A DNA stretch of 64,000 nucleotides from Microcella humidisoli (lineage in GTDB: Bacteria > Actinomycetota > Actinomycetes > Actinomycetales > Microbacteriaceae): positions 1,798,001-1,862,000 of the forward strand of contig NZ_CP101497.1 of NCBI RefSeq assembly GCF_024362325.1, written 5' to 3'. The translations under genes were made by a program, and so were the position numbers. Shown here in pieces: positions 32,560 through 41,954 of this stretch (positions are counted from its first letter, which is position 1; the number at the start of each line of letters is the position of its first letter). Under the pieces are notes generated by a model. That model had not been told where the DNA came from and did no database searches. It saw only the letters and a program-made list of their open reading frames with translations.

Positions 32560-34082
32560 AGCTCGCTCTGCTCGGGTCGGCGTTCCGTCCCGGAGCGACG
32601 CTCGCGCGCACGCTCGCAGTCGTGGTGCTCGGGCTCGCGATCGGTGCGGCGGTCATCCTGCTCGCCCTCGAGGTCGACGTGCGCCTCGCGAGCCACCGCG
32701 CGGGCCTCGTGATCGTCGCGAGCGCGCTCTCGGTCGCGATCGCCGTTGCCCCGCTCAGCGCGGGCCTCGGATCGGCCCTCGAGCCCCGCCGGTTCGCCTC
32801 GTACCCGATCGAGCCCCGCCGGCTCGCGGTCACCCTCGCGGCGGCGGCGGCCGTCGGCCTGCCGGGCGTGCTCGCGGCCGTCCTCGGAGTGGGTCTCGAA
32901 CTCGCCTGGGCGGGCACCGGCACGGCCGGTGCGGCAATCGTCGCGGGCGTGCTCGCGGCTGCCGCGATCATCCTCATGACGCAGTACCTCGTCGCGATCG
33001 GCGCCCAGCTCGCGGTGTCGCCCGCGGCGCGGCGCCTCGTCACGGCCATCGCGCGCACCGTGATCGTCATCGCGATCGCCGCGGCGGCCACGACCGTGCT
33101 CGTCGTGCGCGGCGGCGGCGATGACGACGCGCTCATCGCGGTCGCGCGAACGCTCGGCAACACCCCGGTCGGCATGCTCTGGGCGGCGCCCGCGAGCGAC
33201 ACGGGCCCCCTGCTCGCCCGCCTGCTGGGCGGCGCCATCATGCTCGCGGTGCTCGCCCTCGGCTGGGGCTGGGTCGTCGCGCGACTGCTCGAGGCGCCGC
33301 AGCGCACGCGCGAATCGGCCTCGCTCTCGGGTCTCGGCTGGTTCGACCTCGTTCCCGCGACGCCGGCGGGAGTCATCGCGGCGCGCAGCCTGCTCTACTG
33401 GACGCGCGACTCGCGGTACCGTGCGGTGATCCTCGCTCTGCCCGTCGCACCCGTGGTCATGATGCTGGCCTTCGCCGTGGCCGGGGCGCCGCTGCCGCCG
33501 CTGTGGCTCGTGCCCCTACCCGTGCTCGCGCTCTTCCTTGGCTGGTTCAGCCACAACGACGTCGCCTACGACCACACCGCCGTCTGGATGCACGTGGCCG
33601 CCCCCGTGCCCGGGGCCGCCGACCGCTGGGGCCGCTGCGTCCCTCCGCTCGTGCTCGGCGTGCCGATCGTGCTCGTCCTCTCGCCGCTCTTCGCACTGTG
33701 GTCGGGGGTCGACGGCGTGCTGCCCGCGCTCCTCGGCATCAGCATCGGCCTGCTGCTCACCGGGCTCGGGGTTTCGAGCGTCAGCTCGGTCATCGGCGCG
33801 TACCCCGCCGCGCGTCCGGGGGCCGGGCCCTTCGACCAGCCGCCGACGCTGGGCGCGCGCGCCGGGTGGTCGCAGTCGCTCGCGCTGCTCGCGATCCTCG
33901 CGTTCATGGCCCCGTCCGTGCTCGTGGCCGGCTGGGGCTTCGCTGATCCCTCCTGGTTCGCCGTCGCCGGCCTCGCCGGTGCGGCGACGGGGCTCGGGAT
34001 GCTGCTGCTGGGCATCGTCGTCGGCGGGCGGGCGTTCCGGCGCCGGGCGCCCGAGCTGCTCGATCTCGTGATGCGCACCTAG
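32535..34082 (+). CDS. ABC-2-type membrane protein, partner of the upstream ATPase
   Basis: 515 aa with about twelve TM segments in two clusters separated by a soluble part with WFDLVPATPAGVIAARSLLYWTRD-like ABC-2 spacing. GTG 32535 has GGAGG 7 nt upstream and overlaps the ATPase gene by 25 nt. Substrate unknown. Alternating hydrophobic blocks and the SHNDVAYDHTAVWMH patch match Microbacteriaceae export permeases. Confidence 0.78.
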   Translation: MVDHVLRLKLALLGSAFRPGATLARTLAVVVLGLAIGAAVILLALEVDVRLASHRAGLVIVASALSVAIAVAPLSAGLGSALEPRRFASYPIEPRRLAVTLAAAAAVGLPGVLAAVLGVGLELAWAGTGTAGAAIVAGVLAAAAIILMTQYLVAIGAQLAVSPAARRLVTAIARTVIVIAIAAAATTVLVVRGGGDDDALIAVARTLGNTPVGMLWAAPASDTGPLLARLLGGAIMLAVLALGWGWVVARLLEAPQRTRESASLSGLGWFDLVPATPAGVIAARSLLYWTRDSRYRAVILALPVAPVVMMLAFAVAGAPLPPLWLVPLPVLALFLGWFSHNDVAYDHTAVWMHVAAPVPGAADRWGRCVPPLVLGVPIVLVLSPLFALWSGVDGVLPALLGISIGLLLTGLGVSSVSSVIGAYPAARPGAGPFDQPPTLGARAGWSQSLALLAILAFMAPSVLVAGWGFADPSWFAVAGLAGAATGLGMLLLGIVVGGRAFRRRAPELLDLVMRT

Positions 34083-34137
34083 CAGCGCCGCGCGGCGCGG
34101 CGGGCGGATCGCCCGGCGCGAGCATCCGGCCCCGTCG

Positions 34138-34143
34138 TAGACT
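34138..34143 (+). promoter_or_regulatory. -10 box for DUF3039-ftsY
   Basis: TAGACT, 6 nt before ATG 34150; leaderless layout. Confidence 0.55.
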
Positions 34144-34149
34144 GAGGGC

Positions 34150-34428
34150 ATGGCGACACTGGACGAACCGGGCGGAGCAGGCCAGGGCGGCGGCACCGAT
34201 GTGCTCGACCGCGAGCTCGAGAAGCTGCTGAACGAGGAGCAGCTGGAGGACGGCGACCACGAGCGCTTCTCGCACTACGTGCCCAAGAACAAGATCATCG
34301 AGTCGGCGCTGACCGGCAAGCCCGTGCGGGCTCTGTGCGGCAAGAAGTGGACGCCGGGGCGCGACCCCGAGAAGTTCCCCATCTGCCCCGACTGCCAGAA
34401 GATCTACGAGAAGATGCGCGACGAGTAG
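34150..34428 (+). CDS. DUF3039 protein, probable zinc-ribbon
   Basis: 92 aa. Actinobacterial DUF3039: acidic helix (DRELEKLLNEEQLEDGDHE), RFSHYVPKNKI, and a metal-binding C-terminus with one Cys in ALCGKKW and two in CPDCQK plus His residues upstream. Function unknown. Lies directly before ftsY with no gap (TAG then GTG), so the two are likely coupled and DUF3039 may act with the SRP/translation machinery. Confidence 0.88.
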   Translation: MATLDEPGGAGQGGGTDVLDRELEKLLNEEQLEDGDHERFSHYVPKNKIIESALTGKPVRALCGKKWTPGRDPEKFPICPDCQKIYEKMRDE

Positions 34429-35301
34429 GTGGCCGACCGCACCTGGAGCCTCGGCGGCGCCCTCAAGGGCCTCTTCACGAACCCGACGATCGACGACGAC
34501 ACGTGGGACGACCTCGAGTCCGCGTTGATCGGCGCCGACTTCGGGCCCGACCTGGCCGACGAGATCCTCGACGAGCTGCGCGCGAACGTCGCGAAGTACA
34601 AGACCACCGATCCGCGCGATCTCAAGCGCATGCTGCGCGAGGCCCTTGAAGAGCGTCTCGCCGCGCACGACCCGACGCTGACGCTCAGCAACCGCCCTGC
34701 GGTCGTTCTCGTGGTCGGGGTCAACGGTGTGGGCAAGACCACGACGATCGGCAAGTTCGCGAAATTCCTGACCGGATACGGGCGCACGGTCGTCGTCGGC
34801 GCGGCCGACACGTTCCGGGCGGCGGCGGTCGACCAGCTCGCGACCTGGGCCGAGCGCGCGGGAGCGCAGGTCGTGCGGCCGCAGCACGCGGGGCAGGACC
34901 CGGCGAGCGTCGCCTATCAGACGGTGCAGTTCGCGATCGACAACGGTGTCGAGATCGCGATCATCGACACGGCTGGCCGGCTGCAGACCAAGGCGGGCCT
35001 CATGGATGAACTGGGCAAGGTCACCCGCGTCATCGAGAAGCTCGCGCCGATCGCCGAGGTGCTGCTCGTGCTCGACGGTACGACCGGACAGAACGGCCTC
35101 GCGCAGGCCGAGGCGTTCATCGAGAGCGCGGGGGTGACGGGGCTCGTCGTCACGAAGCTCGACGGCTCGGCCAAGGGCGGCTTCGTGCTGCGTGTGCAGC
35201 AGCAGACGGGCATCCCGATCAAGCTCATCGGTCAGGGGGAGGGCATCGGCGACCTGACGGGCTTCACGCCCCACGTCTTCGCCGCGAGCCTGGTGCCTTA
35301 G
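34429..35301 (+). CDS. ftsY: SRP receptor FtsY
   Basis: 290 aa. Receptor GTPase that docks the SRP-ribosome complex at the membrane. NG domain only: N helices 1-90, then G1 GVNGVGKTTTIGK (~98), DTFRAAA insertion box, DTAGRLQTK (G3), TKLDGSAKGG (G4) and GQGEGIGDLTGF (closing loop). The long acidic A domain of E. coli FtsY is missing, usual for many Gram-positives. GTG start follows the DUF3039 stop directly. Confidence 0.96.
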   Translation: MADRTWSLGGALKGLFTNPTIDDDTWDDLESALIGADFGPDLADEILDELRANVAKYKTTDPRDLKRMLREALEERLAAHDPTLTLSNRPAVVLVVGVNGVGKTTTIGKFAKFLTGYGRTVVVGAADTFRAAAVDQLATWAERAGAQVVRPQHAGQDPASVAYQTVQFAIDNGVEIAIIDTAGRLQTKAGLMDELGKVTRVIEKLAPIAEVLLVLDGTTGQNGLAQAEAFIESAGVTGLVVTKLDGSAKGGFVLRVQQQTGIPIKLIGQGEGIGDLTGFTPHVFAASLVP

Positions 35302-35810
35302 CGCTCGAGCGCGGCGTGCTCGGCCGAGAGCATGAGGTACGTCTCGGCGTTGCGCCGGATGCCCGCCACCTCGTCGTCGGTCAGCTCGCGCCGCACCTTC
35401 GCGGGCACGCCTGCCACAAGCGACCGCGGCGGCACGAACGTGCCCTCGAGCACGACGGCGCCGGCGGCGACGAGCGACTCGCGCCCGATGACCGCGCCGT
35501 TGAGCACCGTGGCACTCATGCCGATGAGGCAGTCGTCCTCGATCGTGCAGCCGTGCAGCATCGCGTTGTGGCCGACGCTCACGCCGCGGCCGACGATCGT
35601 CGGCTTGCCGGGGTCGCCGTGCACGGTCACGTTGTCCTGCAGGTTCGAGCCCTCGCCGAGTTCGATGGCGTCGCGATCGGCGCGCAGCACGGCACCGTAG
35701 AACACCGAGGCGCGCGGGTGGATGCGCACCTGGCCGATGAGCGTCGCGGTCGGGGCGACCCACGCCGTGGCATCCACCTGGGGGTCGTGACCGAAGATCG
35801 CGCGTCGCAT
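35298..35810 (-). CDS. Gamma-carbonic anhydrase family protein (left-handed beta-helix)
   Basis: 170 aa. Hexapeptide repeats of the LbetaH fold (ATLIGQVRI, ASVFYGAVLRAD, IELGEGSNLQDNVTVHGD, TIVGRGVSVGHNAMLHGCTI, CLIGMSATVLNGAVIG, LVAAGAVVLEGT). The three metal-binding His of gamma-CA are in TVHGD, VGHNAMLHGC. Could be an active zinc/iron enzyme or an acyltransferase-like relative. Stop codons of this gene and ftsY overlap (TTAG). Monocistronic, divergent from ffh. Confidence 0.87.
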   Translation of the reverse strand: MRRAIFGHDPQVDATAWVAPTATLIGQVRIHPRASVFYGAVLRADRDAIELGEGSNLQDNVTVHGDPGKPTIVGRGVSVGHNAMLHGCTIEDDCLIGMSATVLNGAVIGRESLVAAGAVVLEGTFVPPRSLVAGVPAKVRRELTDDEVAGIRRNAETYLMLSAEHAALER

Positions 35811-35857
35811 GGTGCCTCCTGAGGGTCGGTGCCCACAGTCAACCAGAGCCCGCCGCC

Positions 35858-35863
35858 TAGAAT
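35858..35863 (+). promoter_or_regulatory. -10 box for ffh
   Basis: TAGAAT, 9 nt before ATG 35873, no RBS. Confidence 0.5.
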
Positions 35864-35872
35864 GGGGCCACT

Positions 35873-37462
35873 ATGGCGACTTTCGGCACTCTCTCCGACC
35901 GGCTCACCGCGACCTTCACGGCGCTGCGCACGAAGGGCAAGCTCAGCCCCGCCGATGTCGACGGCACGGTGCGCGAGATCCGCCGCGCGCTGCTCGACGC
36001 CGACGTGGCCCTGCCGGTCGTCAAGGACTTCACTGCGGCGGTGCGCGAGCGGGCGCTCGGCGACGAGGTCAACAAGGCGCTCAACCCGGCGCAGCAGGTC
36101 GTGCAGATCGTCAACGACGAGCTCATCGCCATTCTGGGCGGTCAGCAGCGTCGACTCGAGTTCGCGAAGAACCCGCCGACGGTCATCATGCTCGCGGGCC
36201 TCCAGGGTGCCGGCAAGACGACGCTCGCCGGCAAGCTCGCGAAGTGGCTGAAGGCGGATGGCCACACGCCGTTGCTCGTCGCGGCCGACCTGCAGCGACC
36301 CAACGCCGTGCAGCAGCTGCAGGTGGTGGCCGAGCAGGCCGGGGTCGCGGTGTTCGCGCCCGAGCCCGGCAACGGTGTCGGCAACCCCGTCAGGGTCGCG
36401 ACCGACGCGCTGAAGCACGCGAAGACCTCGCTGCACGACGTCGTCATCGTCGACACGGCGGGCCGACTCGGCGTCGATGCCGAGCTCATGAAGCAGGCCG
36501 CCGACATCCGCAAGGCTGTCGACCCCGACGAGGTGCTCTTCGTCATCGACGCGATGATCGGTCAAGACGCGGTCACGACCGCGAAGGCCTTCCAAGACGG
36601 CGTCGACTTCACGGGCGTCGTGCTGTCGAAGCTGGATGGCGACGCGCGCGGCGGTGCCGCGCTCAGCGTCGCGAGCATCACGGGCCGACCGATCATGTTC
36701 GCCTCGACGGGCGAGGGCCTCGACGACTTCGAGCCCTTCTACCCCGACCGCATGGCGAGCCGCATTCTCGACCTCGGCGACATCCTGACCCTCATCGAGC
36801 AGGCCCAGAAGGCCTTCGATGAAGAAGACGCGCGCAAGACGGCCGAGAAGTTCGCGACCGACAGCTTCACGCTCGAAGACTTCCTCGCTCAGATGCAGCA
36901 GCTCAAGAACATGGGCTCGATCAAGGGCATGCTGGGCATGCTGCCGGGCGCGCGCGGCATGCGCGAGCAGCTCGACAACTTCGACGAGCGCGAGCTCGTG
37001 CGCACCGAGGCGATCATCCAGTCGATGACGCCCGCCGAGCGACGCGTGCCCAAGCTGCTCAACGGCTCACGTCGCCTGCGCATCGCCCGCGGGTCGGGCA
37101 CGACCGTCACCGAGGTCAACTCGCTCGTCACACGCTTCGAGCAGGCGGCGAAGATGATGAAGACCGTCGCGAAGGGCGGCATGCCGCAGATTCCCGGCAT
37201 GGGCCCGATGCCCGGCATGGGCGGCGGCGGGGGAGCGGCGACGGCCCGCAAGGCCGCGGCGAAGAAGAAGGGCAAGGGCGCGTCGAAGTCGGGCAACCCG
37301 GCGAAGCGCGCGGCCGAGGAAGCCGCTCGCGCGCAAGGGCTCAAGCCCGGTACGGCGGCGGGCGCATCCGGAGCCGGATTCGGACTCGGCGGGGGCGCAC
37401 CCGCTGGCGCGCAGCCGAGCGCGGAGGATCTCGCGACCATCCAGAAGCTGCTCGGCCGCTGA
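35873..37462 (+). CDS. ffh: Signal recognition particle protein Ffh (SRP54)
   Basis: 529 aa. GTPase that binds signal peptides and 4.5S RNA and delivers ribosomes to FtsY. N domain, G1 GLQGAGKTTLAGK (~109), DLQRPNAVQQL, DTAGRLGVD, SKLDGDARGG, then the Met-rich M domain (~325-440: LEDFLAQMQQLKNMGSIKGM, MTPAERRVP, SRRLRIARGSG for RNA binding). A further ~90-residue tail has a Gly/Met run, a Lys-rich patch and a Gly/Ala-rich end, longer than in E. coli but common in actinobacteria. Confidence 0.96.
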   Translation: MATFGTLSDRLTATFTALRTKGKLSPADVDGTVREIRRALLDADVALPVVKDFTAAVRERALGDEVNKALNPAQQVVQIVNDELIAILGGQQRRLEFAKNPPTVIMLAGLQGAGKTTLAGKLAKWLKADGHTPLLVAADLQRPNAVQQLQVVAEQAGVAVFAPEPGNGVGNPVRVATDALKHAKTSLHDVVIVDTAGRLGVDAELMKQAADIRKAVDPDEVLFVIDAMIGQDAVTTAKAFQDGVDFTGVVLSKLDGDARGGAALSVASITGRPIMFASTGEGLDDFEPFYPDRMASRILDLGDILTLIEQAQKAFDEEDARKTAEKFATDSFTLEDFLAQMQQLKNMGSIKGMLGMLPGARGMREQLDNFDERELVRTEAIIQSMTPAERRVPKLLNGSRRLRIARGSGTTVTEVNSLVTRFEQAAKMMKTVAKGGMPQIPGMGPMPGMGGGGGAATARKAAAKKKGKGASKSGNPAKRAAEEAARAQGLKPGTAAGASGAGFGLGGGAPAGAQPSAEDLATIQKLLGR

Positions 37463-37488
37463 GGGTCGAGCGGCCCGGGCGCGCGACG

Positions 37489-37494
37489 TAGGGT
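37489..37494 (+). promoter_or_regulatory. -10 box for the amidase gene
   Basis: TAGGGT, 6 nt before ATG 37501; leaderless layout. Confidence 0.45.
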
Positions 37495-37500
37495 GATGCC

Positions 37501-38898
37501 ATGAGCTCGCCCGACGCCGTGCCCGCACCCGCTCTGACCGCTGTCGACACCGCCGCCGCCGTGCGCGCCGGCACCACGACCGCCGTCGCCGAGACTCGCG
37601 CCGCGCTCGCCCGCATCGCCGCGCTCGACCCCGCCCTCGGGGCCTTCCAGGTGGTGCGCGCTGAGCAGGCGCTGGCCGAGGCCGCCGACGTGGATGCGCG
37701 GGTCGCCGCGGGCGAGGCGCTGCCGCTCGCGGGCGTGCCGATCGCCATCAAGGACAACATCCCCGTCGCCGGCGAGCCGATGCGCGAGGGCAGCGCGGCC
37801 ACGAGCGCGGAGCCCCGACCCGCCGACCACGAGGTCGTCGTCCGCCTGCGGGCCGCGGGAGCCATCGTCGTCGGCATCACGCGCGTGCCCGAGCTCTGCG
37901 TGTTCGGCACGACCGACTCGGTCTACGGAACCACCCGCAACCCGCACAACCCCGAGCGCACCTCGGGCGGCTCGTCGGGCGGATCGGCCGCCGCGGTGGC
38001 GAGCGGCATGGTCGCCGTCGCGCACGCCGCCGACGGCATGGGATCCATCCGCATCCCCGCCGCCAACTGCGGGCTCGTCGGCCTCAAGCCCGGCTCGGGC
38101 CTCGTGCCCGCCGACATGGGCGCGCACAGCTGGTTCGGCATGAGCGAGAACGGTCCGCTCGCGACGACCGTGCAGGATGCCGCGCTCATGCTCTCCGTCA
38201 TGGCGGGCCGCCCGGCGCTCGCCGAGATGGCGGCCCCGCGCCCGCTGCGCATCGGGCTCGCGACGGGCATCCCGACCCCGCTCGCGACACTCGACCCCGA
38301 ATGGAAGGCGGCCGCCGAGCGCGCCGCCGCGACCCTGCGGGCCGCCGGGCACGAGGTCGTCGAACTGACGATCCCCTACCCGTCCGACCCCCTGCCCGTG
38401 CTCGCGCGCTGGTTCGCCGGCGCGGCCGATGATGCCGCCCATGAGGGGCTCGACGTGCGCCGCCTCGAGCCGCGCGTGCGCGCCCACGTGCGCGCGGGCC
38501 GCGTGCTGCGGCGGCTCGGCGGCCTGCGCGCCGGCCCCGTCGACCGCCTGCGGGCGCGTGTCGAGGCCGCGACGGCCAACGTCGATGTCATCCTCACGCC
38601 GGGCCTCGCGCAGCCCGGCCCGGTCGCCGAGGGCTGGCACCGGCGCGGCTGGGTCGCGAACCTGCGCGCCAACATCGGCTACGCACCCTACGCGGCCCTG
38701 TGGAACCTGCTCGGGTGGCCGGCCGCCGCCGTGCCCGCCGGGTGGCATGAGGGCGCGCAGGTGCCGCTGAGCGTGCAGCTGGTGGCGCATCCCGCTGCCG
38801 ACGGCGCGGGAGAGGCGCTTCTGTTGAGCGTCGCCGGGCAGCTCGAGGCGGCGAACCCCTGGGTGCGCACCGCGCCTGCGGGCGCGACCGTAGGCTGA
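37501..38898 (+). CDS. Amidase (amidase-signature family)
   Basis: 465 aa. The Ser-cisSer-Lys triad is present: K84 in IAIKDNIPV, the SSGGSAAA run near 160, and the nucleophile Ser in DGMGSIRIPAANCGLVGLKP. The general AS fold is shared by GatA, but no GatB/GatC is adjacent and the VDVILTPGLAQPGPVAEG pattern suits a free-standing amidase acting on small amides or nylon-oligomer-like substrates. Monocistronic. Confidence 0.87.
   Translation: MSSPDAVPAPALTAVDTAAAVRAGTTTAVAETRAALARIAALDPALGAFQVVRAEQALAEAADVDARVAAGEALPLAGVPIAIKDNIPVAGEPMREGSAATSAEPRPADHEVVVRLRAAGAIVVGITRVPELCVFGTTDSVYGTTRNPHNPERTSGGSSGGSAAAVASGMVAVAHAADGMGSIRIPAANCGLVGLKPGSGLVPADMGAHSWFGMSENGPLATTVQDAALMLSVMAGRPALAEMAAPRPLRIGLATGIPTPLATLDPEWKAAAERAAATLRAAGHEVVELTIPYPSDPLPVLARWFAGAADDAAHEGLDVRRLEPRVRAHVRAGRVLRRLGGLRAGPVDRLRARVEAATANVDVILTPGLAQPGPVAEGWHRRGWVANLRANIGYAPYAALWNLLGWPAAAVPAGWHEGAQVPLSVQLVAHPAADGAGEALLLSVAGQLEAANPWVRTAPAGATVG
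38891..38896 (+). promoter_or_regulatory. -10 box for the LLM oxidoreductase gene
   Basis: TAGGCT overlapping the 3' end of the amidase gene, 7 nt before ATG 38904. Confidence 0.5.
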
Positions 38899-38903
38899 GA
38901 GGC

Positions 38904-39692
38904 ATGACTTCTCGACCCGTGCGCCTCGGCGTGCAGCTGCGGCCCCAGCACACCTCCTACGAGCGCATCCGCGACGCGGCCGCCGAGCTCGACGCCCTCG
39001 GGGTCGATGTGATCTTCAACTGGGACCACTTCTTCCCGCTGTACGGCGAGCCTGATGGCCTGCACTTCGAGTCGTGGACGATGCTCGCCGCGATCGCCGA
39101 GCAGACGACGCACGCCGAGCTTGGCGCGCTCGTCAACTGCAACAGCTACCGCAACGCCAACCTGCAGGCCGACATGGCCCGCACGATCGACCACATCAGC
39201 GCCAAGGGCGGAACGGGCCGGTTCATCTTCGGCACCGGTTCCGGCTGGTTCGAGCGCGACTACGACGAGTACGGCTACGAGTTCGGCACCGTCGGGGGCC
39301 GACTGGATGCGCTGGCCGACGCCCTGCCGATCATCCGTGATCGCTGGTCGCGCCTCAATCCCGCCCCCACCCGCGACATCCCCATCCTCATCGGCGGCGG
39401 CGGCGAGAAGAAGACACTGCGCATCGTTGCCCAGCACGCTGACATCTGGCACTCCTTCGCCGATGTGCCGACGCTCGAGCACAAGCTCGGCGTGCTCGCG
39501 GCGCACGGGGAGGCGGTCGGGCGCGACGTGCGCGAGGTCGAGATCTCGGTCGAGATCCGCGAGCGCACGATGCAGCAGGCCGACGAGCTGCACGCCGTCG
39601 GGGCGACGCTCTTCACGCTCGGGCTCGATGGCCCCGAGTTCGACATGGCACCCGTGCGCGAGTGGCTGAGCTGGCGCGACGGGCACCGCTGA
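38904..39692 (+). CDS. LLM-class F420-dependent oxidoreductase
   Basis: 262 aa, luciferase-like TIM barrel. The start [65 protein letters not shown] and [20 protein letters not shown] are the usual F420-binding family pattern (Rv-type F420 oxidoreductases). Substrate unknown. Has its own promoter-like box and sits just before the rpsP ribosomal block without being part of it. Confidence 0.86.
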   Translation: MTSRPVRLGVQLRPQHTSYERIRDAAAELDALGVDVIFNWDHFFPLYGEPDGLHFESWTMLAAIAEQTTHAELGALVNCNSYRNANLQADMARTIDHISAKGGTGRFIFGTGSGWFERDYDEYGYEFGTVGGRLDALADALPIIRDRWSRLNPAPTRDIPILIGGGGEKKTLRIVAQHADIWHSFADVPTLEHKLGVLAAHGEAVGRDVREVEISVEIRERTMQQADELHAVGATLFTLGLDGPEFDMAPVREWLSWRDGHR

Positions 39693-39735
39693 GCGGGGCG
39701 CACCACCCTCGGCGGCGGCGTCGCCGAAAATCTGC

Positions 39736-39791
39736 CAGAATAGGGGGTCGAGTGCTCGCGCGCCCGACCCTCTAATCAGGCAGCGCGAGCA
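39736..39791 (+). promoter_or_regulatory. rpsP promoter and structured leader
   Basis: Extended -10 TGC-CAGAAT (39736-39741). Two hairpins that cannot form together follow: GGGTCG (39745-39750) with CGACCC (39765-39770), and TGCTCGCGC (39753-39761) with GCGCGAGCA (39783-39791). The remaining leader to 39867 shows no further element apart from the RBS. The layout suits regulation of the rpsP block, but this is inference. Confidence 0.45.
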
Positions 39792-39867
39792 TCCATCACG
39801 AGCTTTCGCGCCGAGTGTGCCCCACGCAGCCGGTCGCAACTCATCCCTTCACACATTTCGGAGAAAC

Positions 39868-40416
39868 GTGGCTGTCAAGATTCGCCTCAAGCGCATGGGC
39901 AAGATCCGTGCACCGTACTACCGCATCGTCGTCGCCGACTCGCGCACCAAGCGCGACGGTCGCGCGATCGAGGAGATCGGCAAGTACCACCCCACGGAGG
40001 AGCCCTCGGTCATCGAGGTCAACTCCGAGCGCGCCCAGTACTGGCTGAGCGTCGGCGCCCAGCCGAGCCCGCAGGTGCTCGCGCTGCTCAAGCTCACGGG
40101 CGACTGGGGCATGTTCAAGGGCGAGAAGGGTGCCAAGAGCACCGTCAAGTTCGCCGAGCCCAAGGCCGCGTTCGTCATGGACGAGAAGAAGAAGCCGGTG
40201 CTCAAGCCCAAGGCCGAGAAGCCCGTCGCCGAGAAGGCTCCGGTCGCCGAGGCGCCCGCCGCTGACGAGGCCGCGGAGGCCCCCGCCGCCGAGGTCGTCG
40301 AGGAGGCCGCTGAGGCCCCCGTCGAGGCCCCGGCCGAGGCCGCCGCGGAGGAGGCCCCCGTCGAGGAGGCTGCTGCTGAGGCTCCCGCCGACGACGCCGA
40401 GGCTGAGAAGGCCTGA
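39868..40416 (+). CDS. rpsP: 30S ribosomal protein S16
   Basis: 182 aa. S16 core in the first ~110 residues ([51 protein letters not shown]), followed by a ~70-residue Ala/Glu/Pro-rich acidic tail (repeats of [12 protein letters not shown]), about double the length of E. coli S16 but known in actinobacteria. GTG 39868 with GGAGAAA just upstream. First gene of rpsP-khpA-rimM. Confidence 0.96.
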   Translation: MAVKIRLKRMGKIRAPYYRIVVADSRTKRDGRAIEEIGKYHPTEEPSVIEVNSERAQYWLSVGAQPSPQVLALLKLTGDWGMFKGEKGAKSTVKFAEPKAAFVMDEKKKPVLKPKAEKPVAEKAPVAEAPAADEAAEAPAAEVVEEAAEAPVEAPAEAAAEEAPVEEAAAEAPADDAEAEKA

Positions 40417-40421
40417 CGCAC

Positions 40422-40661
40422 GTGCTCGCTGACACGCTCGAACATCTCGTCAAGGGGATCGTGGATCACCCCGACGATGTCGCCGTCGTCGCGCAGAGCT
40501 CTGCTCGCGGCGAGGTCCTCGAGGTGCGCGTGCACCCCGAGGACCTCGGCCGCGTGATCGGCCGTGGTGGCCGCACCGCCAAGGCTCTCCGCACGGTCAT
40601 CTCGTCGCTCGCCGACGGGCGACGCGTGCGCGTCGACGTCGTCGACACCGATCAGCTTTGA
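40422..40661 (+). CDS. khpA: KH-domain RNA-binding protein KhpA
   Basis: 79 aa, single KH domain with the GxxG loop (VIGRGGRTAKALRTVI). Works with KhpB/EloR in Gram-positives, binding small RNAs and affecting cell-length control. GTG start 5 nt after the rpsP stop; the stop overlaps the TTG start of rimM (TTGA). Confidence 0.92.
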   Translation: MLADTLEHLVKGIVDHPDDVAVVAQSSARGEVLEVRVHPEDLGRVIGRGGRTAKALRTVISSLADGRRVRVDVVDTDQL

Positions 40662-41260
40662 GCGCCCCCGCGCAGCAGCTGCGGGTCGGTCGCCTCACCA
40701 AGGCTCACGGGCTCAAGGGCGCACTCAAGCTCGAGCTCTTCACGGACGACCCCGACAAGCGCTTCACGCCCGGGGCCGTCTTCACCCTGCAGGTGCCGAC
40801 GAGCTCGCCGTGGCACGGCAAGACGCTCACGCTCGCCGAGTTGCGCTGGTACAACGGCCAACCGGTCGGCTTCTTCGAGGGTGTCGCTGACCGCACCGGG
40901 GCCGAGAGCCTCGTCAAGGCCATCCTCTGGATCGATCAGGACGCCGACGAGCCCGACGAGCCCGACGCCTGGTACGACTTCCAGCTCGTGGGCCTGCGCG
41001 CGCTGCGCGACGGCGTCGAGGTCGGCACCGTCGCCCGCGTCGAGCACTTCCCGGCGCAAGACCTGCTCGTCGTGCGGTCGGGTGAGCGCGACGTGCTCGT
41101 GCCCTTCGTGAGCGCCATCGTGCCCGCGGTCGACATCGCCGCCGGCACCGTCACGATCACGCCGCCCGTGGGCCTCTTCGAAGAGCTGCCCGACGACGAG
41201 GCGACGAGCGACGACCCGGCGCGGGCCGAGCCCGAGGCCGACGTCGCCCCCTCTGCCTAG
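40658..41260 (+). CDS. rimM: Ribosome maturation factor RimM
   Basis: 200 aa. Helps assemble the 30S head and binds S19. N-terminal RimM barrel ([21 protein letters not shown]) and a PRC-barrel C-terminus ([34 protein letters not shown]). TTG 40658 overlaps the khpA stop, pointing to translational coupling. Acidic C-terminal tail. Its TAG stop is also the start of the TAGACT box of trmD. Confidence 0.93.
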   Translation: MSAPAQQLRVGRLTKAHGLKGALKLELFTDDPDKRFTPGAVFTLQVPTSSPWHGKTLTLAELRWYNGQPVGFFEGVADRTGAESLVKAILWIDQDADEPDEPDAWYDFQLVGLRALRDGVEVGTVARVEHFPAQDLLVVRSGERDVLVPFVSAIVPAVDIAAGTVTITPPVGLFEELPDDEATSDDPARAEPEADVAPSA

Positions 41261-41263
41261 ACT
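41258..41263 (+). promoter_or_regulatory. -10 box for trmD overlapping the rimM stop
   Basis: TAGACT; its first three bases are the rimM stop codon. Seven nt before GTG 41271, no RBS, so trmD may also be made from its own leaderless mRNA. Confidence 0.5.
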
Positions 41264-41270
41264 GCAGAGC

Positions 41271-41954
41271 GTGCGCCTCGACATCGTCACGATTTTCCCC
41301 GAGTTCTTCGGGGTGCTCGATGTCTCGCTGCTCGGGCGCGCGCGCGCCGCGGGAGTGATCGAGGTCGGCGTGCACGACCTGCGCGACCACACCCACGATC
41401 GCCACCGCACCGTCGACGACACGCCCTACGGGGGCGGAGCAGGCATGGTCATGAAGCCCGAGCCGTGGGGCGAGGCGCTGGATGCGCTGCTCACCCCGCG
41501 CAGCGTGCTCATCGTGCCCAGCCCCGCCGGGCATCCGTTCACGCAGCGGCAGGCTCGCGAGCTCGCCGTGCGCGAGCACCTCGTGTTCGCGTGTGGTCGC
41601 TACGAGGGCATCGACCAGCGCGTCGTCGACCACTACTCTGAGCGCACGGAGGTTCGCGTGCTCAGCATCGGCGACTACGTGCTCAACGGCGGGGAGGTGG
41701 CGACGATGGCGATGATCGAGGCGATCGCGCGGCTGGTGCCCGGTGTCGTGGGCAACCCCGAGAGCCTGACCGAGGAGAGCCACGAAGACGGCCTGCTCGA
41801 GTACCCGAGCTACACCAAGCCCGCATCCTGGCGCGGGCTCGAGGTGCCGCCCGTGCTGCTGAGTGGCAACCACGGCGCGGTCGCCGACTGGCGCCGTGAG
41901 CAGCAGCTCGCGCGCACGCGGGCGATCCGCCCCGACCTGATCGAGAAGCCATGA
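41271..41954 (+). CDS. trmD: tRNA (guanine37-N1)-methyltransferase TrmD
   Basis: 227 aa. SAM-dependent SPOUT enzyme that makes m1G37 and prevents +1 frameshifts. Trefoil-knot motifs: [48 protein letters not shown], and the C-terminal helix with [24 protein letters not shown] [13 protein letters not shown] start 10 nt after rimM. Ends in ATGA overlapping the next gene. Confidence 0.96.
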   Translation: MRLDIVTIFPEFFGVLDVSLLGRARAAGVIEVGVHDLRDHTHDRHRTVDDTPYGGGAGMVMKPEPWGEALDALLTPRSVLIVPSPAGHPFTQRQARELAVREHLVFACGRYEGIDQRVVDHYSERTEVRVLSIGDYVLNGGEVATMAMIEAIARLVPGVVGNPESLTEESHEDGLLEYPSYTKPASWRGLEVPPVLLSGNHGAVADWRREQQLARTRAIRPDLIEKP

